64,000 bases of DNA from Butyrivibrio sp. (GTDB lineage: Bacteria > Bacillota > Clostridia > Lachnospirales > Lachnospiraceae): positions 11,845 to 75,844 of the forward strand of contig NZ_SVFW01000015.1 of the NCBI RefSeq assembly GCF_015056685.1, written 5' to 3'. Under the pieces are notes generated by a model. The model was not told where the DNA came from. It was given only the letters and a program-made list of their open reading frames with translations, and made no database searches. A program made the position numbers and the translations under genes. Positions 52,691-61,293 of the stretch are shown here, piece by piece; position 1 is the first letter of the stretch, and every line of letters begins with the position of its first letter.

Positions 52691-54841
52691 ATGGGGAATA
52701 CAAAGATCTACTATGAGAAGCCGGCCGAGAGCTGGAATGAAGCCTTGCCTGTAGGAAATGGAAGGCTTGGAGCAATGATATTTGGGAGGGTGGAAAAAGA
52801 GCTTATACAGATGAATGAAGATTCCATCTGGCTGGGAGGCTATAAAAACAGGAATAATCCTGATGCACTGAAGAACCTTCCAAAAGTAAGAAAACTTTTG
52901 ATGGATGGAAATATAAAAGAGGGTGAAAAGCTATTAAAAAGAGCCTTTTCCGGAACACCTCAGAGTATGCAGCCTTATCAGACACTTGGGAATCTCGAGA
53001 TATCTTTTGACTATAAAAATGGTGAAATAAATGATTATCGCAGAGCTCTTGATCTTGAAAACGCAGTTGCAACTACAGAGTTTAAAGTTGGAGACATAAA
53101 CTATAAGCGAGAAATATTTTCCAGCTACCCTGACAATTGCATGTTTATGCGTATCTCAGCTTCAGAAGCAGGAGGTATATCTTTTGATGCATTATTGACC
53201 AGAGGAAGAGAGTATCAGGCAGTTAAGAAAATAAATGACCATACTATTTATCTTTATGGCAAACTTGGCAGTGATGGAATGGACTTTGGAGTAGTAGTTA
53301 CTGCAAATGCCGTAGGAGGTCAGGTTGCTGTAATAGGTGAGAGTCTTGTTGTTAAAGAAGCAGACGAAGTGATTTTGACCATAGACGGTGGATCTACATT
53401 CAGATATAAAGAGCTTGAAAAAGAGCTTTGTGAAGAGTGCAGTTTAACTTTGCCATATGAAGAATTAAAGAAAAGACATATAGCCGATTACAGAAAGCTC
53501 TTTGACAGAGTCTCATTTTCTCTGGATTCAGATGACAGAAGCTATGAAGAAATGCCGACAGATAAAAGGCTTGAGCTTGTAAGAGAATGCGTTGATAAGG
53601 GGAATGAAGTAAAAGATCTTGGTATTTATGTTCTATATTTCAATTTCGGAAGATATTTGATGATTTCCGGAAGCAGACCAGGATCCCTGCCACTAAATCT
53701 TCAGGGAATATGGAATGACAGTTTTACACCTGCCTGGGACAGTAAATATACCATAAATATCAATACAGAAATGAATTATTGGCCTGCTGAAATCTGCAAT
53801 CTTTCGGAGTGCCATCTCCCACTTTTTGATCTGATGGAAAGAATGTATGAGCATGGAAAAGAAACTGCAGCTTCAATGTACGGTTGCAGAGGAATAGTTG
53901 CTCATCACAACACAAATATATGGGGAGATACTGCGCCTCAGGATCAATGGATTCCCGGGACTTACTGGGTAATGGGCTTTGCGTGGCTGTCTACCCATAT
54001 TTGGAACCACTACGAGTATACTTATGACAAGGATTTCCTGAAAGAGCACTATTATCTGATGCTTGAATCAGCCAGATTCTTTTTGGATTTCCTTATAGAA
54101 GATAAGGACGGATACCTCGTTACCTGCCCTTCTGTATCCCCTGAGAATACATATATAATTGACACATTCCATAAAGGCTGCAATGGATATGGTGTTACCA
54201 TGGACAACATGATCTTAAGAGATCTTTTCACACAATGTATTGCAGCTTCTGATGTTCTTGGCAGGCATGATGAAGAAATTGATGAAATGCAAAAAGCCAA
54301 AGACAGGCTGCGTCCAACAAGTATTGGAAAGTATGGTCAGATAATGGAATGGGCCAAAGATTATCAGGAGCATGAGCCCGGACACAGGCATATTTCACAG
54401 CTATATGGTCTTTTTCCATCAGATCAGATTTCGGTTCAGTCCACAAAAGAGCTTGCAAATGCTGCCAGAGTCACAATTGACAGAAGACTTCAAAATGGTG
54501 GCGGACATACCGGGTGGAGCAGGGCGTGGATAATAAATTTCTATGCAAGGCTACATGATGGAGAGAAGGCCCTTGAGCACTTAAATATGCTTCTGACCAG
54601 ATCTACTCTGAATAACTTGTTTGATAATCATCCACCTTTTCAGATTGATGGTAACTTTGGCGCTACTGCAGCGATTGCCAATATGCTTTTACATGACACT
54701 TCAGACGGACCGGTTGTGCTTCCGGCACTTCCAAAAGAATGGAAAAGCGGAAGTATAAAAGGCCTTAAACTAAAAGGGAATAAAACCATAGATATAGTTT
54801 GGAAAGACGGAAAAATAATGAGTAAATGCAAATCAGTGTAA
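52691..54841 (+). CDS. GH95 family alpha-L-fucosidase (or alpha-L-galactosidase)
   Basis: A 716-residue cytoplasmic enzyme. It opens with YYEKPAESWNEALPVGNGRLGAM, quoted in part, the family start. Then come GSRPGSLPLNLQGIWN, INTEMNYWPAE, HHNTNIWGDTAP, CPSVSPEN and GGHTGWSRAW. These surround the (alpha/alpha)6-barrel site that inverts the fucosidic bond using Asn-activated water and a Glu acid. Substrates in the family are 1,2-linked fucose, and galactose in plant xyloglucan. It is 31 nt after the beta-mannosidase gene. Its end overlaps a repeated terminator-like element. Confidence 0.93.
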   Translation: MGNTKIYYEKPAESWNEALPVGNGRLGAMIFGRVEKELIQMNEDSIWLGGYKNRNNPDALKNLPKVRKLLMDGNIKEGEKLLKRAFSGTPQSMQPYQTLGNLEISFDYKNGEINDYRRALDLENAVATTEFKVGDINYKREIFSSYPDNCMFMRISASEAGGISFDALLTRGREYQAVKKINDHTIYLYGKLGSDGMDFGVVVTANAVGGQVAVIGESLVVKEADEVILTIDGGSTFRYKELEKELCEECSLTLPYEELKKRHIADYRKLFDRVSFSLDSDDRSYEEMPTDKRLELVRECVDKGNEVKDLGIYVLYFNFGRYLMISGSRPGSLPLNLQGIWNDSFTPAWDSKYTININTEMNYWPAEICNLSECHLPLFDLMERMYEHGKETAASMYGCRGIVAHHNTNIWGDTAPQDQWIPGTYWVMGFAWLSTHIWNHYEYTYDKDFLKEHYYLMLESARFFLDFLIEDKDGYLVTCPSVSPENTYIIDTFHKGCNGYGVTMDNMILRDLFTQCIAASDVLGRHDEEIDEMQKAKDRLRPTSIGKYGQIMEWAKDYQEHEPGHRHISQLYGLFPSDQISVQSTKELANAARVTIDRRLQNGGGHTGWSRAWIINFYARLHDGEKALEHLNMLLTRSTLNNLFDNHPPFQIDGNFGATAAIANMLLHDTSDGPVVLPALPKEWKSGSIKGLKLKGNKTIDIVWKDGKIMSKCKSV

Positions 54842-54871
54842 AACAAGCCCAAATCAGTGTAAGGGCTTGTT
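54831..54871 (+). repeat. Copy A of a short terminator-like repeat
   Basis: AATCAGTGTAAAACAAGCCC is followed directly by AAATCAGTGTAAGGGCTTGTT. AACAAGCCC (54842-54850) and GGGCTTGTT (54863-54871) form a perfect 9-bp stem. AATCAGTGTAA occurs twice in the unit. It overlaps the last codons of the fucosidase gene. Related copies lie at 56671 and 58361. Confidence 0.6.
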
Positions 54872-54968
54872 CTGATTCGGAGCATATGCTACCATATTTT
54901 TATAAAAGAAAGGGCGAATTTTCGTTAGGGTGAAGGAATGATTATTAGATAATTTGATTTAGGTGAAC

Positions 54969-55134
54969 ATGTTGATGTTGCTGCTATTTCTGATAGCAGT
55001 ATTATGTGTACGCTTAAATTGGATTATCATGCATTCTAAGCCTGTCATATATAGGTCTTTTTTGTATGAGTCTATTTTGTGTACGCAGGATAGGCTTTTT
55101 TTATTTTTTTTTACTAAAAAGCCGACAAGGGAGG
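54969..55134 (+). promoter_or_regulatory. Probable transcription attenuator leader of the ABC-F gene
   Basis: The 300-nt leader has several regulatory marks. A short reading frame starts at 54969 behind AGGTG and encodes a leucine-rich peptide (MLMLLLFLIAVLCVRLNW) that stays open past the ABC-F start. Its early codons can form a hairpin (54981-54999, CTGCTAT/ATAGCAG). A terminator-like element pairs AAGCCTGTC (55038-55046) with GATAGGCTT (55089-55097, one G/T mismatch) and runs into a 17-nt tract almost all T. The next bases pair AAGCC with GGCTT around the GGGAGG site. Ribosome-stalling attenuation of ABC-F resistance genes is known; its use here is inferred. Confidence 0.55.
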
Positions 55135-55141
55135 CTTGTAT

Positions 55142-56608
55142 ATGTCTAAGAGATTATTGATCAAAGCAGAGAATATAGCACATTCATTTGGTGAGCAGAC
55201 AGTTTTGAATTTTGACAGATTCTATCTGTATGAAGGAGAGAAAGTGGGGCTTGTTGGAATGAATGGTGCTGGAAAGACTACGCTCCTTAAAATCCTTTCA
55301 GGTGAATTAGAGCCAACTAAAGGCTTCGTTTCAAGAGACTGTGAGCCTTTCTGTTTTGAGCAGTTTGGCGGGAGCGACGCATATTATGAAACAGACTTTA
55401 GCGAAGCGGGCAAAATGGGCGTAAGCCAAAAGCTTTGGCAGGAAAATGTAAGTGGAGGTGAGGACACTAGAATCAGACTCGCCCAGTTATTTTCATGTCC
55501 TCATGCAGTAGCTTTTTTAGATGAGCCTACATCAAACCTTGATTATGAAGGCGTGGAGATTCTAAAGAAGCGGTTAAAAGAAATAGAAACGCTGGTAATG
55601 ATCAGTCATGACAGATCGGTACTGAATGATATATGTGACCGTATAGTAGAGATTTCTTTTGGAAAGCTTAACTGTTATTCGGGTAATTATGATGACTACG
55701 TTATTCAAAAAGAAGAACAGTTTAAAGCCATGCAGTCAGAGTATGAGAACTACCAGGCAGAGAAAAAGCGGCTTCAGAGGGTTTATACTCAGAAAAAAGC
55801 AAAGGCAAAAACTGTTGAGAAAAAACCAAGGAATCTTACTTCAAGCGAGGCAAAGGCCATCAGCTTATGCGGCAACAGGAAGCCTGAAGACAAAGCGCGA
55901 GGAATAGAAAAAAGTGCTGCAAATGTGCTCAAGCGCATTGAACATATGGAGGTTAAAGAGAAACCGAAGGAAGAACTCACAGCAAGACCGGATTTCAGAC
56001 TGACCAATCCACCAAGGAATCCTATTGTCATTAGAGGAGAGCATATATCTTTTCAATATGATGACCATATGATATTTGATGATGCTGACTTTATTATCAG
56101 AAATGGCAGCAAGGTAGCTCTTCTTGGCGGAAATGGTGCGGGAAAGACAACTCTTCTTGAGCTGATAAGTGACCAGTATGAGGGAATACATATCGTTCCC
56201 GGAGCGAAAATTGGATATGCAAAGCAGAACATGTCACAGATTGATCTTGAACAGACAGTGCTTGAAAATGTGCGTAGAGTCAGTATCCAGAGCGAGAGCC
56301 TTTCCAGGATAGTACTTGCCCGTCTCTTATTATCAGAAAGAGATATGAATAAAAAGGCATTTGAGCTTTCCGGTGGCGAGCGCATGAAACTCTCTTTTGC
56401 CATGCTGTTTGTGTCAGATGTTAATCTGTTGATATTTGATGAACCTACTAATTACCTGGATATTCCGTCGGTCGAAGCACTTGAGAAAATGTTAATGGAG
56501 TACGAGGGGACGCTTTTGTTTACGTCCCACGATAAGGTCTTCGTTGATAGGATAGCAACAGATAGATATCGTATAGAATCAGGAAAAATTATACCTGTAC
56601 TGGCTTGA
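55142..56608 (+). CDS. ABC-F type ribosomal protection/translation factor protein
   Basis: A 488-residue protein with two ABC domains and no membrane helix. Domain 1 has Walker A GMNGAGKTT (39-47), signature VSGGEDTRIRLAQ and VAFLDEPTSNLD. A charged helical linker follows (about 188-285, QAEKKRLQRVYTQKKAKAK). Domain 2 has GGNGAGKTT, LSGGERMKLSF and IFDEPTNYLD. The compact first domain and long linker resemble Lsa/Vga/Msr-type proteins, which remove lincosamides, pleuromutilins, streptogramins or macrolides from the ribosome. Resistance specificity cannot be read from sequence. AAGGGAGG lies ahead of the ATG. Confidence 0.88.
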   Translation: MSKRLLIKAENIAHSFGEQTVLNFDRFYLYEGEKVGLVGMNGAGKTTLLKILSGELEPTKGFVSRDCEPFCFEQFGGSDAYYETDFSEAGKMGVSQKLWQENVSGGEDTRIRLAQLFSCPHAVAFLDEPTSNLDYEGVEILKKRLKEIETLVMISHDRSVLNDICDRIVEISFGKLNCYSGNYDDYVIQKEEQFKAMQSEYENYQAEKKRLQRVYTQKKAKAKTVEKKPRNLTSSEAKAISLCGNRKPEDKARGIEKSAANVLKRIEHMEVKEKPKEELTARPDFRLTNPPRNPIVIRGEHISFQYDDHMIFDDADFIIRNGSKVALLGGNGAGKTTLLELISDQYEGIHIVPGAKIGYAKQNMSQIDLEQTVLENVRRVSIQSESLSRIVLARLLLSERDMNKKAFELSGGERMKLSFAMLFVSDVNLLIFDEPTNYLDIPSVEALEKMLMEYEGTLLFTSHDKVFVDRIATDRYRIESGKIIPVLA

Positions 56609-56670
56609 TTGGAGCATGTAGTGTACTTTAAGCGGTGCACCAAGGCAAAAAAGCTGCTAAAGAGTAAGTA

Positions 56671-56700
56671 AATCAGTGCAAAACAGTCCAAATTGAGTGT
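56671..56700 (+). repeat. Copy B of the short repeat, degenerate
   Basis: AATCAGTGCAAAACAGTCC is followed by AAATTGAGTGT. The first half matches copies A and C closely, while the second arm of the hairpin is lost, so it cannot form the stem. Confidence 0.5.
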
Positions 56701-56757
56701 ATTTCGTGTTAATGACTCTTCGTAGTGATAAGTTGGTGATCAGGAGGAAGTGGTAAG

Positions 56758-57669
56758 ATGCAAGATACAATAATTAAGAATACTATGCAGAGAGCAGATA
56801 GGACTAAGGACTTTAGCATAGAAAAGAATTATAGAAACAATGAAGTTCTTAGAGCATCTTTTAACAGACTGGCTGAAAAGACCTTTGGGCTTAATTTCGA
56901 AAACTGGTATAGAAATGGATTTTGGAAGGACAACTACATTCCATATTCGGTGGTGATAGATGGTGAGGTTGTTTCAAATGTCTCAGTTAACGCCTGCAAT
57001 ATGAACTATAAGGGCCAAATTGTTAAGTTGATACAGCTTGGAACGATCATGACAGATGATGACTACAGAAGGAATGGGTATGCCAGAGCTTTGATGGAAG
57101 AGGTGCTAAAAGACTATGACGGAAAAGTTGATGGAATCTACCTCTTTGCCAATGATTCTGTACTTGAGTTCTATCCAAAATTTGGGTTTAAAGAAGCAAA
57201 AGAATATCAGTTTACAAAAGATGTGACAATATCTGGCGAATGCACTGCACAAAATGTACCGCTGAGGGATAAGATTGATTTCGACAGGACTGTAGAGATT
57301 TTAGATACAAAAAAACAGAACGCTCAGCTTTATATGGTCGATAATCCCGGATTGTATATGTTCTATCTGTCGCAGTTCATGACGGAGAACCTGTTCTATA
57401 TTGAGGAGTGCAACAGCTACGCTATTGCTGAAGTGGAGGATGACACACTGATCTTACACGCCATCATTGGTGCTGGGGCAGTAGATGAGGTTATCAGGGC
57501 ATTTGGATCTCAGGTGAAGAAGGTAATTCTTTGCTTTACCCCGAATGATGTTAGAGGCTTTGAAAAAAGCGAGCTTCATGAGGAAGACACTACGTTTTTT
57601 GTACAAGGGAAGTTCTTTGAGGATAGCCGCGGCGATGAATATATGATGCAAGCTATAACACATGCATGA
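56758..57669 (+). CDS. GNAT family N-acetyltransferase
   Basis: A 303-residue protein. The acetyl-CoA-binding segment is IQLGTIMTDDDYRRNGYARALMEEVL, quoted here in one family-typical stretch of the V/I-x-x-x-x-R-x-x-G-x-A type. A second motif is VLEFYPKFGFKE. The C-terminal 130 residues form a second domain seen in longer GNATs of Firmicutes. The acceptor is unknown. CAGGAGGAAG precedes the start. It stands in the accessory region next to other small transfer-prone genes. Confidence 0.85.
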   Translation: MQDTIIKNTMQRADRTKDFSIEKNYRNNEVLRASFNRLAEKTFGLNFENWYRNGFWKDNYIPYSVVIDGEVVSNVSVNACNMNYKGQIVKLIQLGTIMTDDDYRRNGYARALMEEVLKDYDGKVDGIYLFANDSVLEFYPKFGFKEAKEYQFTKDVTISGECTAQNVPLRDKIDFDRTVEILDTKKQNAQLYMVDNPGLYMFYLSQFMTENLFYIEECNSYAIAEVEDDTLILHAIIGAGAVDEVIRAFGSQVKKVILCFTPNDVRGFEKSELHEEDTTFFVQGKFFEDSRGDEYMMQAITHA

Positions 57670-57714
57670 AAAGGCACATCATACTAAGACAAGACCCCAA
57701 ACAGGAGATGCATT

Positions 57715-58338
57715 ATGAAATTATCAAAACTTGGTATTTGTGGAATTATCAGTTTGCTTTCATACACGGCAATGGTTGTGTTTTCGCCCCTTGCCTATCC
57801 GGGATATGACTGGCTTAGCATGGCGGTAAGTGATCTAAGTGCTGTTGGAGCTCCATCTGCAGAGCTTGCAGGGCAGTTGAATGCCTTGTATGGACCTTGT
57901 GGACTTGTTTCTATCATGGCTGTCTGCGTGGCATCTCAGAATCTTAAGACTAAGATTTTGAGGCTGGGAATATATTTCTTTGCAGCTATGGAATGGATTT
58001 CTGATGTTGGTTATAAACTCTTTCCATGGGTGGCAGATGCTGACAGTAGTCACCCTCAGAACGTGATGCACCTTATAGTGACTGCCCTTGTGGTGATCTT
58101 TTCACTGACGGCGCTGATCCTGTCAATAATTGGAGCAAAAAAAGAAGGGATGAAATCTCTTTTTATCTGGGCATGTGTGTGCCTTGCTGCAATGCTGCTT
58201 GGACCTATCGGAACAGGAATCATGCCAAAGGCAGTATTCGGGCTATTTGAGAGATTCAGCACCTTTTCGGCAGTAGCCTTCAATGCAGTGCTGGGAACGT
58301 TTTTGCTACTTGGAAAATTTGGAAAGAACTTTGACTAA
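57715..58338 (+). CDS. DUF998 family membrane protein
   Basis: A 207-residue protein with six hydrophobic helices. The family opening is present: a first helix, then PLAYPGYDWLSMAVSDLSA, quoted here as the marker. No catalytic residues are evident and the family has no settled function. CAGGAGATG is ahead of the start. A repeat-type terminator follows, and no other gene is coupled to it. Confidence 0.85.
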   Translation: MKLSKLGICGIISLLSYTAMVVFSPLAYPGYDWLSMAVSDLSAVGAPSAELAGQLNALYGPCGLVSIMAVCVASQNLKTKILRLGIYFFAAMEWISDVGYKLFPWVADADSSHPQNVMHLIVTALVVIFSLTALILSIIGAKKEGMKSLFIWACVCLAAMLLGPIGTGIMPKAVFGLFERFSTFSAVAFNAVLGTFLLLGKFGKNFD

Positions 58339-58360
58339 GCAGCTCCAAAAAAGCATAAAA

Positions 58361-58409
58361 GTAAGTGCAAAACAGACCTTTATCAGTGTAAGTGATAAGG
58401 TCTGTTTTT
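58361..58409 (+). terminator. Copy C of the short repeat, working terminator form
   Basis: AACAGACCTTTATCA (58371-58385) pairs with TGATAAGGTCTGTT (58393-58406) with one bulged base, followed by TTT (five T from 58405). The unit GTAAGTGCAAAACAGACC...ATCAGTGTAAG has the same order as copy A. Confidence 0.75.
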
Positions 58410-58467
58410 ATTTGGTGATAAAGTTAGAACAGGAAGAGAAAAACATATTTGGAAAAGGAGATTAGCC

Positions 58468-58802
58468 ATGACAGATTATATCGCATTTTGCGGACTTGAT
58501 TGTGAACAGTGTGAAGCGCGTATAGCAACAGTTAATGACAACAACGATCTAAGAGCAAAAGTGGCCAAAGAGTGGTCAAAGCTCAATGGTGTAGAAATAA
58601 CCCCCGACATGATCAACTGCGTAGGCTGCAGGCTTACGGGGTGAAGTTCCCATATTGCCAGTCCATGTGCGAGATTAGACAGTGCGCACTGGGAAGAAAA
58701 ATTGAGACTTGTGGAGATTGCCATGAAATGAATGCATGCTCAAAGCTTTCCCAGATTATCAGTACTAATTCTGATGCAAAACGCAGACTTGAGGGCAAAT
58801 GA
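58468..58802 (+). pseudogene. DUF3795-like protein interrupted by a frameshift
   Basis: Frame 1 from ATG 58468 (AAAGGAG ahead) gives MTDYIAFCGLDCEQCEARIA and continues to CVGCRLTG, then TGA at 58642. The frame one base back carries on with GVKFPYCQSMCEIRQCALG and ends at 58802 with the cysteine-rich tail (CGDCHEMNACSKL). Together they form one DUF3795 protein of about 111 residues with the right Cys pattern. Adding one G to the four-G run at 58638-58641 restores the frame. A sequencing error, a real mutation, or programmed -1 shifting are all possible. Confidence 0.8.
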
Positions 58803-58871
58803 GACTTTAAGAATGAAAAACTCTGATATAATTGGTTTGATATAGTCAATCACACTATTACAGGGGGTTAT

Positions 58872-59621
58872 ATGGAAAATAAGGATTTTATTGAGAATTC
58901 TGAATTACGTATTGCTATATGTGATGATGACAAGTCTGATCGGGAAAAGGTACATGTCCTTCTTCAGGACTACTTGAAGAAAAACTCTATAAAAGCACAT
59001 GTCAGGGTATTTGATCACCCGGACACACTTATAGAGGAGTGCGAGCATTACAGGCCCCATATTTACATTTTGGATATAGTTATGCCAATGGTTACAGGAA
59101 TACAGGCTGCCAGAGAACTACGGTGGAATCAGCCGGATGCCCAGATCATTTTTGCAACTTCTGAGAGCTCATATGCGCTGGAGTCTTTTGATGTAAATCC
59201 CATAAATTATATTTTGAAGCCGATTGAAAAGGAAAAGTTCTTTTCAACTCTTGATCTGGCTATTTCCCGCGTGGATATCGGGAGTGATAAAAGCGTTTGT
59301 ATAAAGATCAAGGGTGGTATGCAGACATTGCACCTTGGTGACATTCTTTATATAGAATATCGCAACCATGTGGTTTCATATCATATGGATAATGGCGAAA
59401 TCATATCAACTCCAACCTTAAGGATAGGATTTGCAGAATATCTTTCAGAGAATCATCCAAGCAAAGATTTTGTAAGATGTCATGAATCAATAGCTGTGAA
59501 TATAGCAGCAATTGATAAATTGACCAAGATAGATATTACGCTTCGCGGTGGGGAACAGATACCTGTAACAAAGAGCAGATATTCTGAAGTTATGGATAGT
59601 TATATGGATTATAGGCTGTAA
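58872..59621 (+). CDS. LytTR-family response regulator
   Basis: A 249-residue protein. The receiver domain (about 12-130) has D18-D20 and the phospho-acceptor Asp68 in IYILDIVMPMVTG. The DNA-binding LytTR domain is residues 145-249, with a conserved CHESIAVNIAAID stretch. Such regulators control bacteriocin, quorum-sensing, autolysis or competence genes. A cognate AgrC-like kinase is not adjacent, so it is an orphan in this window. The start is ATG 58872 with CAGGGGGT ahead. Confidence 0.92.
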   Translation: MENKDFIENSELRIAICDDDKSDREKVHVLLQDYLKKNSIKAHVRVFDHPDTLIEECEHYRPHIYILDIVMPMVTGIQAARELRWNQPDAQIIFATSESSYALESFDVNPINYILKPIEKEKFFSTLDLAISRVDIGSDKSVCIKIKGGMQTLHLGDILYIEYRNHVVSYHMDNGEIISTPTLRIGFAEYLSENHPSKDFVRCHESIAVNIAAIDKLTKIDITLRGGEQIPVTKSRYSEVMDSYMDYRL

Positions 59622-59707
59622 GAACCTAGTGAAGTACTTTTGAGCTTGGTTCGCGCGTCTTCCGGCGAGCGAATGCGAGAGCGGAAGTTCATTATAAGGA
59701 GATATCA

Positions 59708-59791
59708 ATGCCGAAAGTTAAGCTGACCATAACGGAAAGTAAATGTAGATGTGGTTATTTCAAAGAAGGACAGGAGTTATGGTATCGGTAG
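59708..59791 (+). pseudogene. Truncated N-terminal fragment, TIGR04076-like
   Basis: A 27-residue frame with a perfect AAGGAG site 7 nt ahead reads MPKVKLTITESKCRCGYFKE, then GQELWYR and stop. The first 23 residues look like the start of the TIGR04076 family of about 85-100 residues, whose members often go on to a Cys-rich part. The rest is missing, so a deletion has probably joined it to unrelated sequence. The family call is from memory and tentative. The 70 bases before it are unusually GC-rich and hold a 6-bp hairpin. Confidence 0.45.
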
Positions 59792-59823
59792 ACAGCTGAT
59801 GATGAAAAGAAGAGGGTAAAGAT

Positions 59824-60273
59824 ATGAGCCTACAATTTGTAAAAGCAAGCACTTCTGATGCTTTGACACTTAATGGAATATCTAAAAGAGCTTTTGATAG
59901 CGATGTTCAGGTTGGAGCACCGTCAGCTGGTGGGCCACCTGGATATATGTCTGTTTCTTATCACACAAAGATGGCCAGAACAAATCATTTGTATATGCTC
60001 ACGGACAATGGACTAATTGTTGGCGGTGCGATTCTATTTTTGGAAAAAGACAAGTTGAACATTGGAAGGATCTTTGTAAGCCCAGAGCATTATCGCAAAG
60101 GCTATGGAGTCTACATGATGCAGGAAATTGAGACAATGTTTTCAAATGTAAAGGAATTTGTATTAGATACGCCCATTTGGAATGTCAGAACAAACGCCTT
60201 TTATACCAAGCTGGGATATGTGGAAGTGAGTCGGGATAATGAATTCATTTATTATATTAAGAAATGTGAGTGA
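59824..60273 (+). CDS. GNAT family N-acetyltransferase
   Basis: A 149-residue acetyltransferase. The cofactor segment is LNIGRIFVSPEHYRKGYGVYMMQEIE, of the V-x-P-x-x-x-x-x-G-x-G kind, and NVRTNAFYTKLGYVEV is the closing motif. The N-terminal PSAGGPPGYMSVSYH is typical of a subset found in clostridia. The substrate is unknown. GAGGGTAAAG precedes the ATG. The next open frame overlaps its stop by 4 nt, but that gene's likely start is further on. Confidence 0.85.
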   Translation: MSLQFVKASTSDALTLNGISKRAFDSDVQVGAPSAGGPPGYMSVSYHTKMARTNHLYMLTDNGLIVGGAILFLEKDKLNIGRIFVSPEHYRKGYGVYMMQEIETMFSNVKEFVLDTPIWNVRTNAFYTKLGYVEVSRDNEFIYYIKKCE

Positions 60274-60341
60274 TGAGGGAGAAGAATCTTTCAGTTAAAT
60301 GCACGATGACAAACGGATCATATCAGCGAGGAATAATAGCT

Positions 60342-61223
60342 ATGAATAAAGAGTGGTCTGAACAGAATAAAAGAATGCAGTCGCTGATCAAAAAGGCAGA
60401 TACATTTAATGAGGGTAAGGATGTCCTTTTTGAATTGCGAAACGACCTGATGAATACAGCTGAGAACATAAATATAATAGGCGCCTTCTGTGGGGTGCGC
60501 GATGTCGAGGAACTTACAGAGGAGGCACTTTACAGAAAATACAATATCCATCAGGCTGATGTGATGGCGCTGTTTGGAGGTACCATCCTGTGCGGTGGTG
60601 ATGTAATGGCTGAGGCGATGAGGGAGAATGTCGCTAAGACATATATAATCGTCGGAGGCTTTGGACATACCACTTCTACCCTGCAGGAAACAATGAAAGC
60701 TCTTTTTCCGGATGTTGATGCATACAATATGCAGGAAGCGGAATTATTCAATATCTATCTGAATAGAAAATTCGGACTTAGCGCAGATTATCTGGAAACT
60801 GCGTCAACCAACTGTGGTAATAATATCACTAATCTGCTGGAGCTTCTCGAAAAAAACAATATACCATGCAAGAGCATTATCCTTTCGCAGGATGCGACCA
60901 TGCAGCGGAGGATGTCTGCCGTGATGAGAAAGTACAGACCGGAGCTTCAGATCATCAATTACGCAACCTACCGGGCGGAGGTGGTCCGGAAAAATGGAGA
61001 TATTTCTTTTTCATCGGACATAAAAGGCATGTGGGATATGGATCGGTATATCAGCCTTATCATGGGAGAGATTCCGAGGCTTATGGATGATGAAAAAGGT
61101 TATGGCCCCAGAGGAAAGGGATATATTGCACATGAGGACATCCCGCCCGATGTACGAAAGGCCTTTGACGAGCTTCTTGAGCAATACGAGGTACGTAAAG
61201 CAAATCCGGAATTTTCATCGTAG
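60342..61223 (+). CDS. YdcF/SanA-like (DUF218) protein
   Basis: A 293-residue soluble protein of the DUF218 fold. Hallmarks are a first strand with acidic turn (ALFGGTILCGGDVMAEAM), YIIVGGFGHTTSTLQET, and ETASTNCGNNITNLLELLEKN, where the TxN pattern is shared with YdcF and SanA. YdcF binds S-adenosylmethionine; other members act in envelope integrity. The ATG at 60342 is preferred for GCGAGG ahead. An upstream ATG at 60270-60275 would add 24 residues and overlap the GNAT gene. Confidence 0.8.
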   Translation: MNKEWSEQNKRMQSLIKKADTFNEGKDVLFELRNDLMNTAENINIIGAFCGVRDVEELTEEALYRKYNIHQADVMALFGGTILCGGDVMAEAMRENVAKTYIIVGGFGHTTSTLQETMKALFPDVDAYNMQEAELFNIYLNRKFGLSADYLETASTNCGNNITNLLELLEKNNIPCKSIILSQDATMQRRMSAVMRKYRPELQIINYATYRAEVVRKNGDISFSSDIKGMWDMDRYISLIMGEIPRLMDDEKGYGPRGKGYIAHEDIPPDVRKAFDELLEQYEVRKANPEFSS

Positions 61224-61293
61224 ATACGCACAAATTCAGAAGTGTTGAGTTTTAATTCTCCTTATACTGTAGGTCAGTGAAGGAGGATGAGAG

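Noticed and set aside
54963..55160. 65-residue frame before the ABC-F gene as an ordinary protein gene
   Set aside because: It has phenylalanine-rich nonsense over the T-tract and overlaps the next start; kept only as a possible leader-peptide frame in the attenuator.
59641..59690. GC-rich hairpin CTTCCG/CGGAAG as a terminator
   Set aside because: It has no T-tract and a 17-nt interior; I see no support for function.
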